From: Mesonia aquimarina
Lineage (GTDB): Bacteria; Bacteroidota; Bacteroidia; Flavobacteriales; Flavobacteriaceae
DNA: 64,000 nt
Assembly (NCBI RefSeq): GCF_003667275.1
Contig: NZ_RCNV01000003.1
Span: forward strand, 280,103-344,102
Direction of reading: 5' to 3'
In this document: positions 43,362 to 51,607 of the stretch, one piece after another
Layout: every line of letters starts with the position of its first letter
How positions within the stretch are numbered: the stretch's first letter is position 1
Program-made: the position numbers and the translations under genes
Notes under the pieces: model-generated
Told to the model about the DNA's origin: nothing
Databases searched by the model: none
Seen by the model: the letters and a program-made list of their open reading frames with translations, nothing else

Positions 43362-43997
43362 TTACTGTTCTTTCTCTTTAATTCCTATATAAATATTTCG
43401 GATATAAATAACAGAACCGCCGGCGTGCGAGGCAAACAACACAGGGTCTTCTCTGGTAATAGCGTAATAAATTAAAATAACAGATCCCGCTAAACTGATA
43501 TTCCAAAAAGTGACCGGTAATTTTGATTGATGTTTGCGTTCTGAATAAATCCACTGATAAATAAATCGACCTGTATACAAAATCTGACCAAACACACCAA
43601 TCAACATTAGCCAAGTAGCAATACCCTCTTCTCCCTGCTGAGAAAATAAAAGGTTAAAATCTTGAGGTGACCAAAATATAGCATACAAGGCGGCAAAAAC
43701 AGGAAAACCTATGACTATAGCCTTCAGTAAAACATGGGTAGATTTCCATTTATTTTGTAATTGAAGATTTCTTATAAACACATAATAAATAATGGCTTGC
43801 CCTAACATGATTGAAAAATCTTTACGCAAATAGCCATAAATAAAAAAGATAATCGCAGCAATTAAACTCAATCGCCAAAAAATAACCGGTGTTTTTAATT
43901 GATGTGCCTTTTCTGATTTAAACCACTGAATAATAATACGTGAAGCAAAAATTATTTGTGCTGTAAACCCAATGGCATAAATCATCCAATCGCTCAT
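43362..43997 (-). CDS. Tandem lipid-A-disaccharide-synthase N-terminal (LAB_N) membrane protein
   Basis: 211 residues, all membrane, made of two related halves. FASRIIIQWFKSEKAHQLKT and YTGRFIYQWIYSERKHQSKL are the matching motifs at about residues 18 and 145, each followed by VIFW or VTFW and two helices. This is the LAB_N domain found at the N-terminus of some LpxB proteins, here free-standing and duplicated. It may act on lipid-linked sugars, which would fit the nearby GT-C enzyme, but the link is only positional. Confidence 0.82.
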   Translation of the reverse strand: MSDWMIYAIGFTAQIIFASRIIIQWFKSEKAHQLKTPVIFWRLSLIAAIIFFIYGYLRKDFSIMLGQAIIYYVFIRNLQLQNKWKSTHVLLKAIVIGFPVFAALYAIFWSPQDFNLLFSQQGEEGIATWLMLIGVFGQILYTGRFIYQWIYSERKHQSKLPVTFWNISLAGSVILIYYAITREDPVLFASHAGGSVIYIRNIYIGIKEKEQ

Positions 43998-44060
43998 GAA
44001 ACCTTATTTTTAGCGCAAGAAAAGAAATCTTTTACTGATTCTACTCTTTTTTTGAAAAGC

Positions 44061-45590
44061 TTATGATTTATGTACTTTTTTTAAACTATATACATCTTCG
44101 CGACGATCTTTTAAGTTTCTTACACTACCAAATGAATGTAACTCGCGAAGCAAATCGATATCAACATCAGTTACTAAAATCATTTCTGTATTTGGTGTAG
44201 CTTCAGCTTTTATTCCGTTAGAAGGAAAGGCAAAATCACAAGGCGTAAAAACCGCAGATTGCGCGTATTGAATATCCATATTATGAACTTTAGGAATATT
44301 ACCAACACTTCCGGCAATAGCAACATAACATTCATTTTCTACTGCTCTGGCTTGCGCACATAAACGAACACGAGAATAGCCATTTTGGGTATCCGTTAGA
44401 AAGGGAACAAATAAAATATCCATTCCCTCGTCGGCTAATAATCTTGAAAGTTCCGGGAATTCTACATCATAGCAAATGAGAATTCCTATTTTCCCACAAT
44501 CAGTATCAAAAGTTTTTATTTCGTGACCGGTCTGCATTCCCCAAACTCTAGCTTCATCAGGCGTTACGTGAACTTTTTCATAACGCTCTAAGCTTCCATC
44601 ACGTTTGCAGAGATAACCTACATTATACAGTTTCCCATCAATCATCTCGGGCATACTTCCGGAAATAATATTGATGTTATACGAAATGGAAAGCTCTTTT
44701 AGACGTTCAATAACAGGTGCTGTAAATTTAGCTAATTCACGAATCGCATCCGGTTCTGACAAATGATTAAATTCTGCCATCAAGGGAGCGTTAAAAAACT
44801 CCGGAAAAAGTGCAAAATCTGAACGATAACCCGCAACAGTATCTACAAAATATTCGGCTTGTTGCATGAGATCTTCCATTCCCTTATAGGTACGCATTTG
44901 CCATTGAATTAAACCAAGGCGAACTACACTTTTATTTGCTGAAGGTTTTTTGGTGGGCTTGGTATAATATACATTGTCCCATTCCATTAAAACGGCATAT
45001 TCTCTTGAGGCCTCATCACCTTCTAAATAACCACTCAAAATTCTTACCGGATGAAAATCGTTAGACAACTGAAAATTCAATACCGGATCGTGAATTTCTT
45101 TCGTTTTTACTTTATAGATGTATTGTTTTGGAGTTAATTCTTTTGAGAATTTGTGGTAATTAGGGATTCTTCCTCCAAAAACAATTCCCTTTAAGTTTAA
45201 GTTTTCACAAACCTCCTTTCGGTAATCATATAATCGTCTTCCTAAACGCAACCCGCGATAGTCCGGTTTTATAAACACATCAATTCCGTAGAGTGTATCA
45301 CCATTTTCATTATGGACTTTAAAATTCTCATCACCTACAATATCTTGGTACGTATGATTATCGTCAATCTCATCAAAATCAACAATCATAGAAAGCGCAC
45401 AACCGGCAATATCGCCATTTACTTTAATTACAATTTGTCCTTCCGGAAAAAGTGAAATTAATTTATCAATCTCATCTAATTTCCAATAAGAATTTGGTAA
45501 TCCTCCATAGGCAGAAACCGTGGCTTCTTTCAATTCTTCAAAATCTTCTATTGTAAGATATTTGAGTTCAATATTTTCAATTTTATCCAT
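44061..45590 (-). CDS. GNAT acetyltransferase fused to carbon-nitrogen hydrolase
   Basis: 509 residues with two domains. Residues 1-190 are a GNAT fold with the acetyl-CoA site DYRGLRLGRRLYDYR. From about 222 to the end is a nitrilase-superfamily domain with a complete Glu-Lys-Cys triad: Glu in LFPEFFNAPL, Lys in YEKVHVTPDE, Cys in GILICYDVEFPE. The fusion is known in several phyla. The hydrolase half resembles enzymes that cleave N-carbamoyl amides, so a part in polyamine or amine metabolism is plausible next to the arginine decarboxylase genes, but it is not proven. Confidence 0.9.
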   Translation of the reverse strand: MDKIENIELKYLTIEDFEELKEATVSAYGGLPNSYWKLDEIDKLISLFPEGQIVIKVNGDIAGCALSMIVDFDEIDDNHTYQDIVGDENFKVHNENGDTLYGIDVFIKPDYRGLRLGRRLYDYRKEVCENLNLKGIVFGGRIPNYHKFSKELTPKQYIYKVKTKEIHDPVLNFQLSNDFHPVRILSGYLEGDEASREYAVLMEWDNVYYTKPTKKPSANKSVVRLGLIQWQMRTYKGMEDLMQQAEYFVDTVAGYRSDFALFPEFFNAPLMAEFNHLSEPDAIRELAKFTAPVIERLKELSISYNINIISGSMPEMIDGKLYNVGYLCKRDGSLERYEKVHVTPDEARVWGMQTGHEIKTFDTDCGKIGILICYDVEFPELSRLLADEGMDILFVPFLTDTQNGYSRVRLCAQARAVENECYVAIAGSVGNIPKVHNMDIQYAQSAVFTPCDFAFPSNGIKAEATPNTEMILVTDVDIDLLRELHSFGSVRNLKDRREDVYSLKKVHKS

Positions 45591-45780
45591 AGCTGTTTTT
45601 TAGTCCTAAGTTAGCAAATAATAAGTCTGTTTTGTTATAAATTTTAGTTGGGCAAATTGCGCTGAAAAAGCGCAACCGGGCTATCCGCTAAATCTTTTTT
45701 TGTCTAACGCCCAAAAAAGTATACCGCTGCTATCCCTTATGCAGAAAGAAAAAACAAAAAAAGTATTTATTTGAAAAAGC
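45591..45780. other. Intergenic sequence left of the mini-element
   Basis: Upstream region of the GNAT-hydrolase gene. It is mixed in composition and contains no ORF or RNA that I can support. With the mini-element at 45781-45906 it makes up a 337-bp gap. Confidence 0.4.
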
Positions 45781-45906
45781 AGGCTGTCTAAAAGTTAATT
45801 TTCCTTAACTAGAACTCGATTCAGCTTCTCATAATGCTTAATGAAGCAATTAGATGAGATTCTGAAATAAATTCAGAATGTCAATTTCACACTTTTTAGA
45901 CAACCT
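45781..45906. repeat. 126-bp mini inverted-repeat element (MITE-like)
   Basis: The ends are near-perfect inverted repeats: AGGCTGTCTAAAAGT at 45781-45795 and, read on the minus strand from 45906, AGGTTGTCTAAAAAGT. The same terminus is found at the presumed right end of the IS1182 remnant (13574-13590). The inside carries two GTCA-repeat-like pieces, GAACTCGATTCAGCTTCTCA and GATTCTGAAATAAATTCAGA, related to the repeat at 46925-47010. There is no coding capacity. It lies just downstream of the DHS-like gene and may also act as a terminator. Confidence 0.7.
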
Positions 45907-45927
45907 CTTTAGAAGGTGATTTTTTTT

Positions 45928-46899
45928 TTACATATCTAATAAATACGCAAAAATTAAAGGTGCAACAATTGTAGCGTCACTTTCAATAATGAATTTTGGT
46001 GTATCAATATCCAATTTTCCCCACGTAATTTTTTCATTTGGAACCGCTCCTGAATAAGAACCGTAACTAGTAGTAGAGTCTGAAATTTGACAGAAATAAT
46101 TCCAAAATGGCGTATCAGTGCGTTCCATATCTTGGTACAACATTGGTACAACACAAATAGGAAAATCTCCTGCAATTCCCCCACCGATTTGGAAAAAACC
46201 GATTCCGTTTTTAGAATTATCCGTATACCAATCGGCTAAGAAAGTCATATATTCTATACCCGATTTCATCGTAGTTGCTTTTAGCTCACCTTTCATTACG
46301 TAGCTTGCAAAAATATTTCCCATCGTACTGTCTTCCCAACCGGGCACCACAATCGGTAAGTTTTTTTCCGCGGCGGCATACATCCAAGAATCTTTTAAAT
46401 CAATCTCATAATATTCTTCTAAAACACCGCTTAGCAATAATTTGTACATAAATTCATGTGGGAAATAACGTTCATCATTTGCTTCAGCGTCTTTCCAAAT
46501 TTTTACGATATGTTTTTGCAGTCTGCGAAATGCTTCTTCTTCAGGAATACACGTGTCTGTAACTCGATTTAGACCTTTTTCAAGTAACTCCCATTCTTCC
46601 TTTGGCGTTAGATCTCGGTAATTCGGTACGCGTTTGTAGTGCGAATGCGCCACCAAATTCATAATATCCTCTTCTAAATTGGCACCGGTACAAGAAATTA
46701 TATGTACTTTATTTTGACGAATCATTTCAGCGAAAATCTTACCTAGTTCTGCTGTACTCATTGCGCCGGCTAAAGAAACAAGCATTTTTGAGCCGCCTTC
46801 AAGTTGCTTTTCGTAGGCTTTTGCCGCATCGACTACTGAAGCTGCATTAAAATGTAAATAGTATTTTTCGATAAATGATGAAATTGCTCCTTTATTCAT
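45928..46899 (-). CDS. Deoxyhypusine synthase-like protein
   Basis: 323 residues of the deoxyhypusine synthase family, which moves an aminobutyl group from spermidine with NAD as cofactor. SLAGAMSTAELGKIFAEMI, TGANLEEDI, VPGWEDSTMGNIFASYV and GGGIAGDFPICVVPML match the family. The active-site lysine is present at about residue 295 in ITWGKLDID. Bacteria lack the eIF5A substrate, so a small-molecule acceptor such as putrescine or agmatine (giving a homospermidine-like product) is likely; that is inference. Its neighbours, agmatinase and arginine decarboxylase, make putrescine on the same strand. Confidence 0.88.
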   Translation of the reverse strand: MNKGAISSFIEKYYLHFNAASVVDAAKAYEKQLEGGSKMLVSLAGAMSTAELGKIFAEMIRQNKVHIISCTGANLEEDIMNLVAHSHYKRVPNYRDLTPKEEWELLEKGLNRVTDTCIPEEEAFRRLQKHIVKIWKDAEANDERYFPHEFMYKLLLSGVLEEYYEIDLKDSWMYAAAEKNLPIVVPGWEDSTMGNIFASYVMKGELKATTMKSGIEYMTFLADWYTDNSKNGIGFFQIGGGIAGDFPICVVPMLYQDMERTDTPFWNYFCQISDSTTSYGSYSGAVPNEKITWGKLDIDTPKFIIESDATIVAPLIFAYLLDM

Positions 46900-46924
46900 G
46901 GTAATTTTATATTAGTACTTATTT

Positions 46925-47010
46925 GTCATGCTGAACTTGCTTCAGCATCTCATTCAGCACTGATATTTATAAATCTTTTGATAAGACCCTGAAACAAGTT
47001 TAGGGTGACG
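46925..47010. repeat. GTCA-ended intergenic inverted repeat
   Basis: An 86-bp element starting GTCATGCTGAACTTGCTTCA and ending AAACAAGTTTAGGGTGAC. The two ends are imperfect inverted repeats of about 27 bp, and each arm is itself a small hairpin (TGCTGAA/TTCAGCA and CCCTGAA/TTTAGGG). Repeats of this look are scattered between genes in many flavobacterial genomes. It separates the agmatinase and DHS-like genes. Confidence 0.75.
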
Positions 47011-47033
47011 TTATTTTTTAATTCAATTTAATT

Positions 47034-47909
47034 TTATTCATCGCTTTTTTCATCATAGTTCTCATACTTAAACTTATAACTCAACATTTTGTAATATAAT
47101 TTTGCTGCTAAAAAATCTGAGGATTTTTCGTTTTTATTTGGGCATAATTCTACGATGTCAAAACCTACTACATTCTTTTTCTTGAAAATCATTTTCAAGA
47201 AATCTAGGGTTTCGTACCAAAATAATCCACCGGGTTCCGGAGTTCCGGTTGAAGGTAAAATAGAAGGATCAAACGCATCTAAATCAATGGTTAAAAAAAC
47301 GTTTGGTGTCATTTGACCAATAGCATCGTCCATCCAATCATCATATAAATCGTGAGCAAAATATACTTGATTTTCATCCATATACTCTAGCTCTTCGGCG
47401 TCCATAGAACGAATTCCTACTTGTAATAAGTTGGTAGTTTTACTGGCTTCGTGAACGGCGCAAGCGTGATTACAACTAGAACCGTCATATTCTTTTCGTA
47501 GATCGGCGTGCGCATCGATTTGTACCACGGTTAAATCCTCAAAAGATTCTTGAAAAGCTCGAATGGTTCCTATAGAAATAGAATGTTCTCCTCCAAAAAT
47601 AGTGACAAATTTTTCTTGTTTGATATAATTTTTAGTGGTTTTATAAACAGTCTCTACCATTTTTTCGGGCGAAGAATTTTCTGTTACGGGCGGCGCTAGG
47701 TAAATTCCTTTTTTATAAACTTCAGAGCGCGTTTCAATATCATAAAGCTCCATATTTTCTGAAGCTTCTAAAAATGCCTCAGGACCTTTATCTGCTCCTT
47801 TTTGCCATGTACTCGTTCCGTCATAAGGAACAGGGATCAATACTACTTTTGCTTCATCTAAACGCGCATATTTATCAGGAATACCGGCGTAATTTTTTTT
47901 AGTTGTCAT
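47034..47909 (-). CDS. speB: Agmatinase (ureohydrolase family)
   Basis: 291 residues. Mn-binding motifs of the ureohydrolase family are complete: GGEHSIS near residue 107, DAHADLR near 130 and DLDAFDPSILPSTGTPEPGG near 210. It should split agmatine to putrescine and urea. Its start codon overlaps the end of the arginine decarboxylase gene by 11 bp, giving a two-step route from arginine to putrescine in one transcript. Related ureohydrolases (e.g. guanidinobutyrase) have similar motifs, but the partner gene favours agmatinase. Confidence 0.93.
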   Translation of the reverse strand: MTTKKNYAGIPDKYARLDEAKVVLIPVPYDGTSTWQKGADKGPEAFLEASENMELYDIETRSEVYKKGIYLAPPVTENSSPEKMVETVYKTTKNYIKQEKFVTIFGGEHSISIGTIRAFQESFEDLTVVQIDAHADLRKEYDGSSCNHACAVHEASKTTNLLQVGIRSMDAEELEYMDENQVYFAHDLYDDWMDDAIGQMTPNVFLTIDLDAFDPSILPSTGTPEPGGLFWYETLDFLKMIFKKKNVVGFDIVELCPNKNEKSSDFLAAKLYYKMLSYKFKYENYDEKSDE

Positions 47910-49299
47910 CGTAACCTAGAATTTTAAGTAAGTCTTCACTCTTTTGTTGTTTACTAAATAATGTTGTGGAAAGTTTTCCGTCTTTATCTTTTTGAATTAA
48001 AATATGCTTAGGTGATGGAATTAGACAATGTTGCAAACCGCCAAAGCCACCAATAGTTTCTTGATAAGCACCTGTATTAAAAAACCCGATATAAAGCGGT
48101 TTTTCTTTTTTAAATTTTGGTAAATAAATAGCGTTCATATTTTGTTCGCTATTGTAATAATCGTCACTATCGCAGGTTAAACCGCCTAGCAAAACGCGTT
48201 CGTATTCATCATTCCAACGGTTTACGGCTAGCATGATAAAACGCTTATTGATTGCCCAAGTATCGGGTAAAGTTGTAATGAATGAAGAATTGATCATATT
48301 CCATTTCTCGCGATCGTTTTGCTGCTTTTGATAAAGCACTTCATAAATCGCACCACCACTTTCGCCTACGGTAAAGCTGCCGAATTCCGTAAAAATATGC
48401 GGTACGGGGACTTCGGATTCCGCGCAAGCGATATTAATTTGATTGATGATTTCATTAATCATATATTGATAATCGTAATCAAATTGAAGTGAGTTTTTTA
48501 TTGGGAAACCACCGCCAATATTTAAACTGTCCAAACTCGGACAAATTTTCTTTAACCGAATGTAAACTTTTAGACACTTTAATAACTCATTCCAATAATA
48601 AGCGTTATCACGAATACCGGTATTGATAAAAAAGTGAAGCATTTTTAATTCTACTTGATCATTATTTTTAATTTGATCTTCGTAAAATGGAACAATATTT
48701 TTATAACCAATTCCTAAACGGGAGGTATAAAATTCAAATTTAGGTTCTTCCTCGGAAGCAATTCTAATTCCGATTTTAAAATCGCCTTTTATTTCGTCGG
48801 TCAGTAAATTTATTTCTTCATAATTATCAATAATCGGAATGCAGTTTTGATGTCCGTTGTTAATTAATCTCCCAATATTGGTAATGTATTGCTCCCGCTT
48901 AAAACCGTTGCAAATTACGTAGGTGTTTTTATTAATCTTGCCCTTTTTCTTTAAGCGTTCTACAATATCAATATCAAAAGCAGACGAGGTTTCAATATGA
49001 ATATCGTTAGAAAGAGCTTCATCTAGCACGTGCTGAAAATGTGAGCTTTTAGTACAATAACAATAATTGTAATTGCCTTTATAATCATGTTTTTCAATTG
49101 CGCCAGCAAACCACTTTTTGGCTTTTTGAATGTTATCTGAAATTTTTGGAAGATAGGTGAATTTTAACGGAGCACCGTATTGTTCTACAAGTGCCATTAA
49201 ATCAATATCATGAAATTGCAGATTATCTTCCTTTAATTTAAATTCTTCTTGCGGAAAATAATAGGTTTGATCTATAAGATCAATATATTTTGTATTCAT
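47899..49299 (-). CDS. speA: Biosynthetic arginine decarboxylase
   Basis: 466-residue PLP enzyme of the alanine-racemase-fold (group IV) decarboxylases. The PLP lysine is in NYCYCTKSSHF near residue 84. The glycine-rich phosphate loop is NIGGGFPIK, and the catalytic cysteine motif is LTCDSDDYY near residue 370. It is shorter than the E. coli SpeA and lacks its large insert, as usual in Bacteroidota. It should convert arginine to agmatine for the agmatinase encoded by the overlapping next gene. Confidence 0.87.
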   Translation of the reverse strand: MNTKYIDLIDQTYYFPQEEFKLKEDNLQFHDIDLMALVEQYGAPLKFTYLPKISDNIQKAKKWFAGAIEKHDYKGNYNYCYCTKSSHFQHVLDEALSNDIHIETSSAFDIDIVERLKKKGKINKNTYVICNGFKREQYITNIGRLINNGHQNCIPIIDNYEEINLLTDEIKGDFKIGIRIASEEEPKFEFYTSRLGIGYKNIVPFYEDQIKNNDQVELKMLHFFINTGIRDNAYYWNELLKCLKVYIRLKKICPSLDSLNIGGGFPIKNSLQFDYDYQYMINEIINQINIACAESEVPVPHIFTEFGSFTVGESGGAIYEVLYQKQQNDREKWNMINSSFITTLPDTWAINKRFIMLAVNRWNDEYERVLLGGLTCDSDDYYNSEQNMNAIYLPKFKKEKPLYIGFFNTGAYQETIGGFGGLQHCLIPSPKHILIQKDKDGKLSTTLFSKQQKSEDLLKILGYDDN

Positions 49300-49697
49300 T
49301 AAATGGTATCATAAATAATTTGATTACTAAAGATATAAAAAGATTGCAAAAGCCTTATTAAATTAACGCAAAATCTGTGTAACGCTTATTGAATAAAAGC
49401 TCGGAATTGACAAGAGGTAAATAGGTATAGAATGATACCTATGCAACCGAAAAAATTCGATAAATAGCTTATGCTTTAAGAATTCTGGAATTTGATTTGA
49501 ATCCAACATAGTTGATTTATAAGTGTCTTGCGCTCTAAACACTAGATGCTTTATTTGACAACTGCTTTGCAGCAATAAGGCTCTCATTTCCAAAATCTTA
49601 AAAAAGAAAATAATATTCAATTAATAATTTAAATTTTGAACAAATAAATACTATTTATCGTTCTTATGAAATAGCCTAAATGTTAAATTTTCGCATA
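49300..49697. other. Intergenic region upstream of the arginine decarboxylase gene
   Basis: About 400 bp that probably hold the promoter of the decarboxylase-agmatinase operon. I could not fix a consensus promoter. An 85-codon open frame on the minus strand here has no recognisable features and is not called. Confidence 0.4.
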
Positions 49698-49728
49698 AAA
49701 AAACACAGCTTTTTTGGCTGTGTTTTTT
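49698..49728 (-). terminator. Terminator of the pseudouridine-synthase-like gene
   Basis: A 12-bp stem AAAAAACACAGC/GCTGTGTTTTTT around TTTTTTG, 25 bp after the stop codon, with T runs on either strand. Confidence 0.87.
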
Positions 49729-49752
49729 ATTTTTCTATAGAAATAATACTTT

Positions 49753-50583
49753 CTACAACATCCCCAAATTAATAACTTCTTGTTTACTTAGATGTCTAAA
49801 TCTTCCTTTGGGTAAATCTTTTTTAGTTAATCCACCAAAAACAACACGATCCAATTTCACAATATCATACCCCATCTTTTTAAACAAACGCTGAACAACG
49901 TGAGGTTTAGTACTTTTTAACTCTAAGCCTATTTGACGTTTTGGGTGATTTTCGACATAACTAATATCGTCTACAATTACTTTACCGTCCTCTAACAAAA
50001 CACCGTGCTCACGAATTTTCTCTAGATCTTCTTGCGCAAGATTTCTATTTAATTCTACATGATAAATTTGTCTGATTAATTTTTTAGTGCTTCCTAGATT
50101 TTTAGACAACGTACCATCGTTTGTAAATAATAAAAGACCTGTTGTACTTGTTTCTAGCTTTCCAACGGGATCTAATTTAGATTTTGAAGCATTGGCAATT
50201 AAATCCATAACGGTTCTATTATTTTTTTCTAAACTACCGGTTACGTAGAACCCGCTTGGTTTATTTAATAAAACGTATTCTTTTTTCTCCGGGTTTATTC
50301 GGCGGCCGTCAAATTTAACTTCATCAGTTAATTTTACTTTGTAACCCATTTCTGTAACTACTTCGCCATTTACGCGAACATTCCCTGCTGAAATGTAAAT
50401 ATCGGCATCACGTCTTGAGCAAATTCCAGAGTTTGCTATATATTTATTTAGACGCATCCCCGCTTCAGGGTCTTTAACTTGTTTGTCTACAGCAGCTTTT
50501 TTTGCGGCTTTTGGCTGTTGTTTCGCGGAAGATTTCCCTTTATTCTTCATATTTCCTTTCCCTTTATTCCGTGGATTTGCCAT
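49753..50583 (-). CDS. RluB/RsuA-family pseudouridine synthase-like protein, catalytic Asp replaced
   Basis: 276 residues. A basic, Lys/Gly-rich N-terminus (1-42) is followed by an S4 domain (MRLNKYIANSGICSRRDADI) and a pseudouridine synthase domain. In the family the catalytic aspartate lies in the motif G-R-L-D-x-x-T-T/S-G-L-L. Here the motif reads GKLETSTTGLLLFTNDG, so residue 144 is Glu (codon 50152-50154) and the preceding Arg is Lys. The later G-x-N-R-x-V-R-R-M motif is also altered, to STKPHVVQRL. The rest (LDRVVFGGLTKKDLPKGRFRHL) is conserved. It may bind rRNA without modifying it, or use Glu. Confidence 0.85.
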   Translation of the reverse strand: MANPRNKGKGNMKNKGKSSAKQQPKAAKKAAVDKQVKDPEAGMRLNKYIANSGICSRRDADIYISAGNVRVNGEVVTEMGYKVKLTDEVKFDGRRINPEKKEYVLLNKPSGFYVTGSLEKNNRTVMDLIANASKSKLDPVGKLETSTTGLLLFTNDGTLSKNLGSTKKLIRQIYHVELNRNLAQEDLEKIREHGVLLEDGKVIVDDISYVENHPKRQIGLELKSTKPHVVQRLFKKMGYDIVKLDRVVFGGLTKKDLPKGRFRHLSKQEVINLGML

Positions 50584-50677
50584 AATGTATTTTTTTGCAA
50601 AGGTACATTTTTAATAAATGAATTACCTATAGTGCGTATGGAATATTTAATCTACAGATCTTAAAATCAAATATTCT

Positions 50678-51586
50678 TTAAATAATTCGTTTAATAACCA
50701 CATCAATATCAATCAATAAAATACTAAATACGCCCAATACTATTACAAGTTTTAAAAGATTGTGTAGAAGCGTATATTGAAGTTTTGATTGTGATTTCCA
50801 AAGGAAAATTAAAAACGTAACCAGCAGTATAAAACTCAAAATAAAATAATAATACATATAGCCTAACTGAAAATCATTCAGCAGTAAAATAACTGTCGGA
50901 ATCAAGGTTAGCAGCACTAAAAGTGAAGCGATTTTCTTAGTGAATTTCACCCCATAAACTACTGGAATAGTATGATAATTCTGTGTAAAATCGCCTTTTA
51001 AATTCTCTAAATCTTTTACCAATTCTCGAATAGAAATAATCAAGAATAAAAAAGTAGCGTGTATAAAAATTACTGCATTAAAATTATGGTAATAAATAAA
51101 CACTGCAAAAAATGGGGTAACCGCTAAAATAGAAGCTGTTAAATTTCCTACAAAAGGATATTTCTTTAGCTTATGCGAGTAAAACCATAGAAAAAATATA
51201 AATACCGAAAAAAAAAGTACGGCTTTAAAAGAGATGTAACTTGCTAAAATTACTGCCAAGAAATTTAAACTGAAGTAAACCGCCAACTTTGTTTTCTGAC
51301 TTACATAATTATCGATCAAGGTTTTATGAGGTCGATTGATTAAATCTTTTTCGGCATCGTAAAAATTATTGATCAAATACCCCGATGCAATTGCTAAAGT
51401 TGAAGCTAGCACAATAACAAATAAATTTGGATCTAATAAAACCTGCGGAAGCGATTTTTCTGGTGCTAAAATAAAAATAGATGTCAGGTATTGCGCAATG
51501 GCAATTACCAAGATGTTGTAACCTCTAACAACAGAGAACAAACTCGCGAGTTTTAAAAAAAACAGTTTGTTCCTTCTTGATAGCAT
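50678..51586 (-). CDS. UbiA-family prenyltransferase
   Basis: 302 residues with about eight membrane helices. The first Asp-rich motif is NNFYDAEKDLINRPHK near residue 70. A second, weaker one lies in RELVKDLENLKGDF near 185, where the Asp binds the Mg-diphosphate. This subgroup in flavobacteria resembles geranylgeranylglycerol-phosphate geranylgeranyltransferases, but the acceptor is uncertain. It follows the mevalonate kinase gene by 21 bp, so it probably uses prenyl diphosphates made by that pathway. Confidence 0.85.
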   Translation of the reverse strand: MLSRRNKLFFLKLASLFSVVRGYNILVIAIAQYLTSIFILAPEKSLPQVLLDPNLFVIVLASTLAIASGYLINNFYDAEKDLINRPHKTLIDNYVSQKTKLAVYFSLNFLAVILASYISFKAVLFFSVFIFFLWFYSHKLKKYPFVGNLTASILAVTPFFAVFIYYHNFNAVIFIHATFLFLIISIRELVKDLENLKGDFTQNYHTIPVVYGVKFTKKIASLLVLLTLIPTVILLLNDFQLGYMYYYFILSFILLVTFLIFLWKSQSKLQYTLLHNLLKLVIVLGVFSILLIDIDVVIKRII

Positions 51587-51607
51587 CAGAATAGGTATTC
51601 TAAGGTT

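Noticed and set aside
49363..49620. 85-codon minus-strand ORF upstream of the arginine decarboxylase gene
   Set aside because: No recognisable domain, compositionally like the surrounding non-coding DNA, and within a likely promoter region.
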